DNA of 64,000 nt from an uncultured Lachnospiraceae bacterium (GTDB lineage: Bacteria > Bacillota > Clostridia > Lachnospirales > Lachnospiraceae), in assembly GCA_947243855.1 (NCBI GenBank), contig CAMXIK010000014.1, forward strand, positions 1 through 64,000, written 5' to 3'. The notes below the pieces were generated by a model, which was given only the letters and a program-made list of their open reading frames with translations, was not told the DNA's origin and ran no database searches. Shown here piece after piece: positions 17,635-25,599 of the stretch; the first letter of the stretch is position 1; each line of letters starts with the position of its first letter. The position numbers were made by a program, and so were the translations under genes.

Positions 17635-18405
17635 CTATGACAACCCCGCCGTCATTTCCCTCACATATTCTCCCACATAAGGCGCGGCTTCCCTGCCATA
17701 CTTCTCAATAATCTTCACAATGGCGGAACCCACTATCGCCCCGTCGGAAATCCCGGCCATCTTTGCCGCCTGCTCCGGCGTGGAAATCCCGAACCCGATG
17801 GCACAGGGAATCTCCGTATTCTGCCTGACCACCTCAACGATCGACTGCAAATTCGTCTTGATCTCGCTTCGCATCCCGGTTACGCCAAGGCTCGACACGA
17901 TGTAAAGAAATCCCTCCGCTTCCTTCGCAATCATGGCGATCCGGTTTTCCGAGGTAGGCGCGATCAGGGAAATCAAATCCACCCCGTAGGTATGGCAGAG
18001 AGGTAAAAACTCCTCCTTTTCCTCATAGGGCAGATCGGGCAGAATCAGACCGTCCATGCCGATCTCCCTGCATGTAGAAATGAACCGTTCCGCCCCGTAG
18101 GAGAACACCACATTGGCGTAGGTCATAAACACCATCGGCACACTCACGTCTTTTCTCAGTTCCCTTACCATGTCAAATATCTTGTCGGTGGTGACTCCTC
18201 CGGTCAACGCCCGCAGGTTGGCCCCCTGAATCACCGTGCCTTCCGCCGTCGGATCGGAAAAAGGAATGCCCAGCTCGATCAGGCTGGCCCCGTTCTCCAC
18301 CGCCGCACGCACACAGGCCGCAGTGGTGGAAAGATCCGGGTCCCCACAGGTCAGAAAGGCGATAAAAGCCTTCTTGTTTTCAAATGCAGACGCTATTCTA
18401 CTCAT
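17635..18405 (-). CDS. trpA: Tryptophan synthase alpha chain
   Basis: 256-aa TIM barrel that cleaves indole-3-glycerol phosphate and channels indole to TrpB. The catalytic Glu equivalent to Salmonella E49 is E44 (LIELGIPFS). The residue equivalent to D60 is a glutamate: the usual FSDPLADGP reads [10 protein letters not shown] here, a conservative but notable change (E55). The phosphate-binding region includes GFGIS and GAIVGSAIV. The ATG lies inside the 3' end of trpB with an 8-base overlap, so the two subunits are coupled. It is the last gene of the trp operon. Confidence 0.96.
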   Translation of the reverse strand: MSRIASAFENKKAFIAFLTCGDPDLSTTAACVRAAVENGASLIELGIPFSDPTAEGTVIQGANLRALTGGVTTDKIFDMVRELRKDVSVPMVFMTYANVVFSYGAERFISTCREIGMDGLILPDLPYEEKEEFLPLCHTYGVDLISLIAPTSENRIAMIAKEAEGFLYIVSSLGVTGMRSEIKTNLQSIVEVVRQNTEIPCAIGFGISTPEQAAKMAGISDGAIVGSAIVKIIEKYGREAAPYVGEYVREMTAGLS

Positions 18406-19588
18406 GAATATCCTCCCCTCTGTAGCGCGCGATGGCGGCGCAATCCTTGTCTCCCCTGCCGGAAACGGTGATAACTATGATCCGGTCTTTTTTCATAACA
18501 GGTGCAATTTTTCTCGCATAGGCAACCGCATGGGCGGACTCGATAGCCGGAATGACGCCCTCTGTTCTGGACAGATACTCAAAGGCCTCCACCGCCTCCT
18601 CATCGGTGACGGGTACATACTCCGCCCGCCCGATGTCGTGTAAATGGGCGTGTTCCGGCCCGATGCCCGGATAGTCCAGCCCCGCGGAAATGGAGTAAAC
18701 GGGCGCGATCTGCCCGTACTCGTCCTGGCAGAAATAGGATTTCATACCGTGAAAAATTCCCACCCTTCCCGTATTGACCGTGGCCGCCGTCTCAAAGGTA
18801 TCAATCCCCCTGCCAGCCGCCTCACAGCCGATCAGCCGTACGTCCTTGTCCTCTATAAAATGATAGAAACTGCCGATGGCGTTGGAACCGCCGCCCACAC
18901 AGGCGATCACCGCGTCGGGAAGCTTCCCTTCCTTTTCCAAGATCTGGACTTTGATTTCTCTGGAAATGACCGCCTGAAAATCCCTGACAATGGTGGGAAA
19001 GGGATGGGGGCCCATCACCGAACCGAGACAATAGTGGGTGTCCGCAATGCGGGAAGTCCACTCCCGCATGGCCTCGGACACCGCGTCCTTGAGGGTGCCC
19101 GTCCCCGATTTCACGGGTATGACCTCCGCTCCCAGAAGCCGCATACGATACACGTTCAGAGCCTGCCTGACCGTATCCTCCTCTCCCATGAACACCACGC
19201 ACTCCATATCTAGAAGAGCCGCCGCCGTGGCCGTGGCCACCCCGTGCTGGCCCGCGCCCGTCTCTGCAATCAGCCGGGTCTTTCCCATCTTTTTTGCAAG
19301 CAGAGCCTGTCCCAGCACGTTGTTGATCTTATGGGAGCCGGTGTGGTTCAAATCCTCCCTTTTCAGATAAATTTTCGCGCCGCCCAGATCCCTTGTCATT
19401 TTCTCCGCAAAGTAAAGCCTTGAAGGCCTTCCCGCATAGTCGTTTAACAATGCCGTAAGCTCCTCGTTGAAAGCCGGATCATTTTTATAACGATTGTAAG
19501 CCTCTTCCAACTCAATGACCGCATTCATCAACGTTTCCGGTATATACTGTCCTCCATGAATACCAAAACGCCCGTTATTATTTGTCAT
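18398..19588 (-). CDS. trpB: Tryptophan synthase beta chain
   Basis: 396 aa from ATG 19588, which has GAGGAGG upstream; the frame opens 17 codons earlier without family-like residues. It condenses indole with serine using PLP. The PLP lysine is in [16 protein letters not shown], the phosphate cup is GGGSNAIG, and the catalytic-loop segment [13 protein letters not shown] is present. The N-terminus ([15 protein letters not shown]) is the typical TrpB1 type. The start overlaps the end of trpF by 11 bases. Confidence 0.97.
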   Translation of the reverse strand: MTNNNGRFGIHGGQYIPETLMNAVIELEEAYNRYKNDPAFNEELTALLNDYAGRPSRLYFAEKMTRDLGGAKIYLKREDLNHTGSHKINNVLGQALLAKKMGKTRLIAETGAGQHGVATATAAALLDMECVVFMGEEDTVRQALNVYRMRLLGAEVIPVKSGTGTLKDAVSEAMREWTSRIADTHYCLGSVMGPHPFPTIVRDFQAVISREIKVQILEKEGKLPDAVIACVGGGSNAIGSFYHFIEDKDVRLIGCEAAGRGIDTFETAATVNTGRVGIFHGMKSYFCQDEYGQIAPVYSISAGLDYPGIGPEHAHLHDIGRAEYVPVTDEEAVEAFEYLSRTEGVIPAIESAHAVAYARKIAPVMKKDRIIVITVSGRGDKDCAAIARYRGEDIHE

Positions 19589-20213
19589 AACTCTTTCCTC
19601 CTCGCACCGCTTCCATGAATCTTCGCATCTTCTCCGCATCCTTCACGCCGTCCGTCTCAATTCCCGAACTCACGTCCACCGCATAGGGCCGCCATCGCTT
19701 CACAGCCTCCCCCACCGTGGAGGCGTCCAGCCCGCCCGCCAGAAAATAGGGCCGGTCTATCCGGGCAAGCAGTTCCCGGTCAAAGGCTTTTCCCGTGCCG
19801 CCGCCTCCCGAATCCAGAAGCACATAGTCCGCCGCGCTGGCTTGGGCTTTCTCAATATCCTCCTCGCCTTCCACACGGAAGGCTTTTATGATCGGCCTGT
19901 CCGTGCGCTCCCGCATTCTCTCGATATAGGTCTCGTCCTCCCCGCCGTGAAGCTGGGCCAGATCGATCACCCCCGATGAAAGCAGGCCGGTAATCCGTTC
20001 GATTTCCTCATCCACAAAGACCCCTACCGCCAAAATGCCGGGGCGCAGAAGACTTTTCAATTCAGCAGCCTGCTCCGGTGATACATAACGCCTGCTTTTT
20101 TTCGCAAACACAAAGCCGATGTAATCCGGACGCAGGTCATTCACTGCTTCAATGTCGCAAGGACGGGTTAATCCACAGAGTTTAATCCTGATTTTACTTT
20201 CTGTCATTTCCAT
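19578..20213 (-). CDS. trpF: Phosphoribosylanthranilate isomerase
   Basis: About 211 aa; TIM barrel that converts phosphoribosylanthranilate to CdRP. Hallmarks are [15 protein letters not shown] with the catalytic Cys, [20 protein letters not shown], and the catalytic Asp in [17 protein letters not shown] codons at 20213 and 20207 are both possible; AAGGG is 5 bases before the first, which I prefer. It ends within the start of trpB. Confidence 0.95.
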   Translation of the reverse strand: MEMTESKIRIKLCGLTRPCDIEAVNDLRPDYIGFVFAKKSRRYVSPEQAAELKSLLRPGILAVGVFVDEEIERITGLLSSGVIDLAQLHGGEDETYIERMRERTDRPIIKAFRVEGEEDIEKAQASAADYVLLDSGGGGTGKAFDRELLARIDRPYFLAGGLDASTVGEAVKRWRPYAVDVSSGIETDGVKDAEKMRRFMEAVRGGKSYDK

Positions 20214-20257
20214 TTCATCCCTTTTCCGTTTCACGCTTTTCGCTTATGTAAACCAAA

Positions 20258-21037
20258 TCATTTCCCCTGCAGTTTGGATAGCGCCTGCTTTTTATCCGCC
20301 GCCCGCATCAACGTCTCTCCCACCAGCACCGCGTCCGCCCCAATCTGCGCAAGCCGCTCCACATCCTCCGGCCCGCTGACGCCGCTCTCGGAGACAAACA
20401 ACACCTCTTTGGGAATCATGCTTCGCAGTCTGCGGCTGTTTTCCGTGTCCACCGTAAAATCTTTCAGGTTGCGGTTATTCACGCCAATCATGCGCGCCCC
20501 CGCAAAGAGGGCCTGCTCCACCTCTTTTTCGTCGTGTGTCTCCACCAAGGCGGACAACCCCAGCGCGTCGCAGACCGCCAGATACTCCCTGATCTGCTCC
20601 GTGCTTAAAATCGAACAGATCAGAAGCGCCGCCGACGCGCCCAGAACCTTTGCCTCATAGAGCATATACTCGTCCACGGTGAAATCCTTGCGCAGACAGG
20701 GCGTAGAAACCGCCTGCGTAATCTCCCGCAGATAAGCGTCGCTCCCCAGAAACCACTTCGGTTCCGTCAACACCGAAATACAGTCGGCTCCCGCCGCCTC
20801 ATATTCCTTGGCGATCTGTAAATAAGGAAAATCCGGCGCGATCAGTCCTTTGGACGGGGAAGCTTTCTTGCATTCGCAGATAAAGGAGATCCCCGGCTTC
20901 TGCAAGGCCCGTTCAAAGGGAAAATCCCCTTTCTCTATAGATAGCGCCTGTTCTTTTATTTCCAACAGGGAAATCTTCTTTTTCGCCTGCTCTGTCCGGC
21001 ATCTGGCGTGCTCCGCCAACTGCTCTAAAATGTTCAT
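20258..21037 (-). CDS. trpC: Indole-3-glycerol phosphate synthase
   Basis: 259-aa TIM barrel. The N-terminal helix is followed by FICECKKASPSKG (catalytic Lys and phosphate-binding loop), LRKDFTVDEYMLYEA, GVNNRNLKDF, and SESGVSGPEDV, all conserved in the family. It is a stand-alone enzyme, not fused to TrpF as in enterics. It lies 9 bases downstream of trpD, well within the operon, and upstream of trpF by about 45 bases. Confidence 0.97.
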   Translation of the reverse strand: MNILEQLAEHARCRTEQAKKKISLLEIKEQALSIEKGDFPFERALQKPGISFICECKKASPSKGLIAPDFPYLQIAKEYEAAGADCISVLTEPKWFLGSDAYLREITQAVSTPCLRKDFTVDEYMLYEAKVLGASAALLICSILSTEQIREYLAVCDALGLSALVETHDEKEVEQALFAGARMIGVNNRNLKDFTVDTENSRRLRSMIPKEVLFVSESGVSGPEDVERLAQIGADAVLVGETLMRAADKKQALSKLQGK

Positions 21038-21046
21038 GTGTTTCTC

Positions 21047-22078
21047 CTACTCTTCTGCGTCTGGCCGGTTGCTCACTTCAATCAACCGTTCCAGCGTCTC
21101 GTTTGCCTTGCCGGAATCAAGTAACTCCGCCGCCAGCTTCACGCCAGCTTCCATGCTCTCCGCCCTTCCTGCAATATAAAGGCCCGCGCCCGCATTCAAC
21201 AGGACGGCGTTTCTCTTATGCCCCTTTTCCCCTTGCAGAATCGCCCTTGTAATGGCCGCATTTTCCTCCGGCGTGCCGCCTTCCAGATCCGCCTTGGCGC
21301 ACCGTTCCAAGCCAAACTGCTCCGGCGTAATGAGATAGGACTTAAACCAGCCGTCCTTAAACTCGCAAACCTTGGTAGGCGCGCTCATCGAGATCTCATC
21401 CAGCTTATCCTGCCCGTACACCACCATACCCCGCTTCACACCCAGACTGATCAGCACCTGCGCAAGCGGCTCCACCAGATATTCGTCATACACGCCAAGA
21501 AGCTGCATCTTAGGGCTGCCCGGATTGGTCAGCGGGCCGAGGATATTAAACACCGTGCGAAATCCCAGTTCCTTGCGGATGGCTCCCACATACTTCATGG
21601 AAGAGTGGTACTTTTGCGCGAAGAAAAAGCACATGCCCACCTCCGAAAGCAGCTCCTTACACCGCGCCTGGCTCTGATTAATGTTCACGCCGAGGGCTTC
21701 CAGACAATCCGCCGTCCCGCACTTGGAGGAAGCCGCCCGGTTTCCGTGCTTTGCCACCTTCATGCCGCCCGCCGCACACACCAGCGCCGCGGTGGTGGAA
21801 ATGTTGAAGCTCTGGGCGTTGTCGCCGCCTGTCCCCACGATCTCAAAGACGTCCATCCCCGTCTCCACCTTAGTCGCGTGATCCCGCATGGCCGCCGCAC
21901 ATCCGGCAATCTCGTCGGTAGTCTCCGCTTTTGCGCTCTTGGTGGAGAGAGCCGCAAGAAAGGCGGCGTTCTGGGTGGGTGACGTTTCCCCGCTCATAAT
22001 CTCATTCATGACCGCGTATGCCTCGTCGTAAGTGAGGTCTCCTTTGTTTACAATTTTAACGATTGCTTCTTTAATCAT
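21047..22078 (-). CDS. trpD: Anthranilate phosphoribosyltransferase
   Basis: 343 aa. Transfers phosphoribose from PRPP to anthranilate. The signature [14 protein letters not shown], the [21 protein letters not shown] segment and the NILGPLTNP motif identify it. Its length is standard and there is no TrpG fusion. The start overlaps the stop of trpG by 8 bases, giving translational coupling with the amidotransferase subunit. Confidence 0.97.
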   Translation of the reverse strand: MIKEAIVKIVNKGDLTYDEAYAVMNEIMSGETSPTQNAAFLAALSTKSAKAETTDEIAGCAAAMRDHATKVETGMDVFEIVGTGGDNAQSFNISTTAALVCAAGGMKVAKHGNRAASSKCGTADCLEALGVNINQSQARCKELLSEVGMCFFFAQKYHSSMKYVGAIRKELGFRTVFNILGPLTNPGSPKMQLLGVYDEYLVEPLAQVLISLGVKRGMVVYGQDKLDEISMSAPTKVCEFKDGWFKSYLITPEQFGLERCAKADLEGGTPEENAAITRAILQGEKGHKRNAVLLNAGAGLYIAGRAESMEAGVKLAAELLDSGKANETLERLIEVSNRPDAEE

Positions 22079-22652
22079 GATCTTTCCTCCCTTTCATAAA
22101 GTTTTCAAGTATTCGTTTCCCCTCCGGCGTCATAATGGACTCCGGGTGAAACTGCACGCCGTAAACAGGGTACTCCCGATGCTGTACCGCCATCACTTCC
22201 CCGTCCGTTGTGCTTGCCGTAATCCGCAGGCAGTCGGGAATCGTCTCTTGATCCGCCGCCAGCGAATGATAGCGGGCCACCTTCATCCTGTCGGGGCATC
22301 CCTGAAACAGAAGGCAATCGCTGTCAAAGATAATCTCCGACTGCTTCCCGTGCATCAGTTCCTTTGCGTAAGTAATCGTAGCCCCAAAAGCCGCACAGAT
22401 GGCCTGATGTCCGAGACAAACGCCCAAGGTAGGAACCTCCTTTCCAAGCGTTTTCGCTGCTTCCATAATCACGCCCGCGTTTTCCGGCCTTCCCGGACCG
22501 GGCGAAAGGATGATGTGATCGGGCGAAAGCGCCCTGATATCCTCCACGCTCATTTCATCATTTCTAATCACCCGGATGTCCGGATTGATCTCACCTATTA
22601 GTTGATAGAGGTTATAAGAGAAACTATCGTAATTATCAATCAATACTATCAT
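22071..22652 (-). CDS. trpG: Anthranilate synthase glutamine amidotransferase subunit
   Basis: 193 aa from ATG 22652 ([17 protein letters not shown]). Class I amidotransferase: [12 protein letters not shown], nucleophile in [14 protein letters not shown], and His-Glu in [13 protein letters not shown]. It supplies ammonia to TrpE. The frame continues 15 codons upstream into trpE sequence, which is not family-like. As the only anthranilate-type amidotransferase in the window it could also serve folate synthesis (PabA), but its place in trp argues for TrpG. Confidence 0.96.
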   Translation of the reverse strand: MIVLIDNYDSFSYNLYQLIGEINPDIRVIRNDEMSVEDIRALSPDHIILSPGPGRPENAGVIMEAAKTLGKEVPTLGVCLGHQAICAAFGATITYAKELMHGKQSEIIFDSDCLLFQGCPDRMKVARYHSLAADQETIPDCLRITASTTDGEVMAVQHREYPVYGVQFHPESIMTPEGKRILENFMKGRKDHD

Positions 22653-22668
22653 TTTTGCCTCCCTGCAC

Positions 22669-24129
22669 CTATTCTTCCTGTCCAAGCTCCAATGCACTGA
22701 TCACCGCCTTCGCCTTGTTAATGCACTCCTGAAACTCCTTCTCCGGCTCAGAATCCGCCACAATACCGGCTCCGCTCCTGACAAACACCCGCCCGTTTTT
22801 CTTGTAAGCAATACGGATGGCGATACAGGTATCCATGTTGCCCGTAAAATCGATGTAGCCGATGGCGCCGCCATAGATGCCCCGCTTGTTGTTCTCCAAT
22901 TCCCCGATCAACTGGCAGGCCCTGATTTTCGGCGCGCCGGACAGCGTCCCCGCCGGAAGCACCGCCTCGATGGCGTCCAGCGCGTCAAATTCCTCCCTGA
23001 TTTCACCCCGCACCGTGGAACCGATGTGCATGACGTGAGAGTAACGTTCGATCGAATGAAGCTTCTCCACCTCCACCGTTCCAAACTTACTGATCTTTCC
23101 CAAATCGTTACGGCCCAAATCGACAAGCATGTTGTGCTCCGCCAGCTCCTTTTCGTCTGCAAGAAGTTCCGCCTCAAGCCTATTGTCTTCCTCTTCCGTC
23201 TTTCCCCTCGGCCTCGTCCCCGCTAGTGGGAAGGTATGAAGCACGCCGTCCTCCAATTTCACCAACGTTTCGGGAGAAGCCCCGGCCACTTCCACGTCCG
23301 TACCGGAAAAATAAAACATGTAGGGCGACGGGTTCATGGTTCTTAACACCCGGTAAGTATTGAGCAGGCTGCCCTCAAAAGGCGCTTCCAGTCTGTTGGA
23401 GAGAACAATCTGAAAAATATCGCCCTCCCTGATATGACGCTTTGCCGCCTCCACAATCTTACAATATGCCTCCTTATCGAATAGGGGCGTTACCTCGCCG
23501 AGAAGCCGTCCCTTCGGTTCACGTTTCTTCTCGCCGGTGCGAAGCAGATCGGCAAGCTGTTTTAACTCCCTGACCGCCCTGTTATAGCCGGCCTCCCCAT
23601 CCGCCAAAGTCATATTTACGATTAAAATGATCTTCTGTCTGAAATTGTCAAAAGCAATCACCTTGTCAAAGAGCATCAAGTCCACATCCTTAAAGGCCTC
23701 CGTGTCCTGCACGCCCACCCGGATCGAAGGTTCGCTGTAGCCCAAATAATCGTAGGAAAAGTATCCCACCAGCCCACCAGTAAAAGAGGGCAGATTAGGA
23801 AAACGCGGACTTTTGTACTCCGAAAGGATCTGCCGCAGGGAAGCGGAGGGGTCTTTGGTCTGAAACGTAAGGCCGCCGACTTTCATTTCCCCGTCCATGC
23901 AGGTGATCTCCATCTTAGGATCATAGCCAAGAAAGGTGTAGCGTCCCCATTTTTCCTTCTCCGCCACCGACTCTAACAAATAACAGTGGGTAGACATATT
24001 TTTTAGTATTTTTAATGCCTCGATGGGAGTGCAGATGTCGGAGAGCATTTCACAGCTCACCGGAAGCACCTTGTACTCCCCGCCTGCGGCAATTTTTTGC
24101 ACTTCTTCCAAGGATGGTGAAAATTTCAT
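22669..24129 (-). CDS. trpE: Anthranilate synthase component I
   Basis: 486 aa from ATG 24129. Makes anthranilate from chorismate with ammonia from TrpG. The N-terminal tryptophan feedback site is present (CYLLESVAEKEKWGRYTFLG). The catalytic domain has QIVLSNRLEAPF, TFPLAGTRPRGKTEEED, AEHNMLVDLGRNDLG, GTLSGAPKIRA and GIVADSEPEKE, all diagnostic. It is the first gene of the operon, downstream of a T-box leader. The start is supported by AAAGGAG upstream; the frame extends 9 codons further without support. Confidence 0.97.
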   Translation of the reverse strand: MKFSPSLEEVQKIAAGGEYKVLPVSCEMLSDICTPIEALKILKNMSTHCYLLESVAEKEKWGRYTFLGYDPKMEITCMDGEMKVGGLTFQTKDPSASLRQILSEYKSPRFPNLPSFTGGLVGYFSYDYLGYSEPSIRVGVQDTEAFKDVDLMLFDKVIAFDNFRQKIILIVNMTLADGEAGYNRAVRELKQLADLLRTGEKKREPKGRLLGEVTPLFDKEAYCKIVEAAKRHIREGDIFQIVLSNRLEAPFEGSLLNTYRVLRTMNPSPYMFYFSGTDVEVAGASPETLVKLEDGVLHTFPLAGTRPRGKTEEEDNRLEAELLADEKELAEHNMLVDLGRNDLGKISKFGTVEVEKLHSIERYSHVMHIGSTVRGEIREEFDALDAIEAVLPAGTLSGAPKIRACQLIGELENNKRGIYGGAIGYIDFTGNMDTCIAIRIAYKKNGRVFVRSGAGIVADSEPEKEFQECINKAKAVISALELGQEE

Positions 24130-24193
24130 GATGTACTCCTTTCTGGCTCTGGCCATGTCTGTCAGTCACCTTTGACTCCGCTGTAGACTACAT

Positions 24194-24297
24194 GAGCAGA
24201 CTCAAGATGCTTCGCATCTTTCGTTCGCGTTGCTCGTCCCGCGCCTGCGCTCATAAGCAGATTCGAGATGCTCCGCATCTCTCATTCGCGTTGCTCG
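24194..24297. repeat. Two-copy intergenic palindromic repeat between the trp leader and trpE
   Basis: Two imperfect 42-43 base copies (24194-24236 and 24255-24297) share the plan GCAGA-(T/C)TC-(A/G)-AGATGC-(T/C)-CGCATCT then TTCGCGTTGCTCG. Each has a small hairpin AGATGC/GCATCT with a three-base loop. They lie within the transcribed trp leader, downstream of the T-box terminator, and do not encode a peptide. Confidence 0.6.
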
Positions 24298-24387
24298 CCG
24301 TAAGTCTTCCGAAGCATACATTCATGCAAGCATGATGTCTGCTTCGTCAGCCTTCCTGCTCTGCTTATGCGCGCAAAAAGAAACGCC

Positions 24388-24660
24388 CTTGACAGATTCT
24401 CTTAAAATCTGTCAAGGACGAATGATACAATCCGCGGTGCCACCTTGATTCACGAAAACTTCGTGCGCTTAACAGGATACCAACATATCCCCGGCCTCTG
24501 ACGCGGGCCTTACGTTGCAGAATACTCTGCGCTTTCGCGCATTTGACTGCACCCTCAGCGGTCCATTTGACGACTTGTTTCTTACCTGATTCTCAGCAGC
24601 ACAGGCTCTCTGTAAAGGCATCATCACCGTTATCTCCGCTTCAACGGTTTAACTCGTTAA
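24388..24660 (-). promoter_or_regulatory. Tryptophan T-box leader of the trp operon
   Basis: On the minus strand the T-box sequence AAGGTGGCACCGCGG is at 24432-24446, followed by a strong terminator: CCTTGACAGATT pairs with AATCTGTCAAGG (24388-24417) before a T-rich run. Upstream is a Stem I with AGAGAGCC and a specifier region where UGG (24563-24565) is followed by ACC and CTGAG, as in known specifier loops. UGG is the Trp codon, so uncharged tRNA-Trp should pair with the specifier and with the T-box bulge and allow read-through into trpE-A. This is clear from sequence pattern; folding was done by eye. Confidence 0.92.
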
Positions 24661-24669
24661 ATTTTCTAT

Positions 24670-24698
24670 AGAATACCACTTGAAAAAAGAAGTGTCAA
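24670..24698 (-). promoter_or_regulatory. Sigma-A promoter of the trp operon
   Basis: A consensus -35 TTGACA (24693-24698 on the minus strand) and TATTCT (24670-24675) are spaced by 17 bases. Transcription would begin near 24663, right at the 5' side of the T-box. The -35 overlaps the last codons of the upstream Uma2 gene. Confidence 0.75.
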
Positions 24699-25270
24699 GG
24701 GGTATTGAAAAATTTTTGAAATGCGCTGAAATCAATGGAGAAATCCCCATAGATCCCCACCGGTACGTTTTCCTGAAAAGTATAGGTACTTTCCTCGTCT
24801 TTTTCAAACCGGTATACCGCAACCTCCTTTTCCACCGGATCAACAATCCAATATTCCCTCACGCCTGCCGTGCGGTATTTGAACAGCTTAATTTTCCGAT
24901 CCATCTTCACGCTGCTAGGCGACACAATCTCGATCACCCAGTCGGGCGCCCCGTGACAGCCCTTCTCATCCAGCTTGTCCTCATTGCAGATCACCATGAT
25001 ATCCGGCTCCACATAATTGTATTCGTCATTGTTGATATAGACGGCAAACGGCGCAACATACACTTCGCAGGAACCTTCCCCGTCTTCAATATAGTTGGCT
25101 ATCACTCTAACCAGCGCAAGTAAAAGCCGCTGATGTACCCGGCCCGGACTCGCCATCTCATACATCTGCCCGTCAATCAGCTCAGCGCGCCTGCCTTCCG
25201 GCAGCGCCTCGATATCCTTGACAGTATATCTTTTCCCAGACATCTTATCCATTTCTTCTCTTCCTATCAT
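24695..25270 (-). CDS. Uma2-family (PD-(D/E)XK) endonuclease-like protein
   Basis: 191 aa, the usual size for Uma2/DUF820 proteins. Visible core: Y-T-V-K-D-I-E-A-L-P-E-G-R-R-A-E-L-I-D-G, then SPGRVHQRLL, Y-V-E-P-D-I-M-V-I-C, and APDWVIEIVSPSS, with candidate metal-binding Asp in VEPDIMV and Glu-x-Val in VIEIVS; the conserved K-L-F-K-Y-R-T-A-G-V-R-E-Y-W-I-V-D follows. These proteins are abundant in many bacteria but their role is not settled. AAGGAGA is 7 bases before ATG 25270. The 5' leader carries a conserved hairpin switch-like element also found before the Rpn-type gene at 47447-48334. Confidence 0.88.
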   Translation of the reverse strand: MIGREEMDKMSGKRYTVKDIEALPEGRRAELIDGQMYEMASPGRVHQRLLLALVRVIANYIEDGEGSCEVYVAPFAVYINNDEYNYVEPDIMVICNEDKLDEKGCHGAPDWVIEIVSPSSVKMDRKIKLFKYRTAGVREYWIVDPVEKEVAVYRFEKDEESTYTFQENVPVGIYGDFSIDFSAFQKFFNTP

Positions 25271-25274
25271 TCCA

Positions 25275-25362
25275 TTCTCCTTTTCCGCAGGAGAATCGCC
25301 TTGTTTTCGTTCAGTCCGTCTCCCGCTTTTGTATGTTTGTTGGATGCAAAAGCATAGATTTT
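25275..25362 (-). promoter_or_regulatory. Conserved structured 5' leader, copy A (before Uma2 gene)
   Basis: In transcript order: AAAATCTATGCTTTT (25348-25362), a 17-base loop, AAAAGC running into GCGGGAGA (25319-25330), a 25-base variable part, TCTCCTGC (25287-25294), GGA, then the ribosome-binding site AAGGAGAA (25275-25282). GCTTTT pairs with AAAAGC, and GCGGGAGA pairs with TCTCCTGC through 8 bp including one G-U. The same CTCC can instead pair with GGAG of the ribosome-binding site. The same ordered elements occur at 48338-48455. I know of no named RNA class with this plan. Confidence 0.6.
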
Positions 25363-25471
25363 CTGAACAGTTCTTAGAATCGTAAGATGCGTAAAATACG
25401 CTATGATATCAAAGAATATATGCTTTTCTGATATGTTATCATGCTTCCGTTAGGAAGTCAAGCTCCTAAAT

Positions 25472-25518
25472 GAAAACGACCTCCTAGAAAAGATTCTTCC
25501 TCTCTACAAGGTCGTTTG
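25472..25518 (-). terminator. Possible terminator after purL
   Basis: AAACGACCT (25474-25482) and AGGTCGTTT (25508-25516) form a 9-bp stem around a long loop, about 80 bases after the purL stop. On the minus strand the stem runs into TTTTCATTT. The long loop makes this a moderate candidate. Confidence 0.45.
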
Positions 25519-25599
25519 CACTTACTCTATTCGCTTTTTGGGGCTGCCCCAGATTGCCTCCGCAGGATATTCTGGTGTGCCTCGGGATATTTTCCTCAC

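Noticed and set aside
24194..24297. Possible CRISPR-like direct repeats
   Set aside because: Only two imperfect copies with one spacer and no cas genes.
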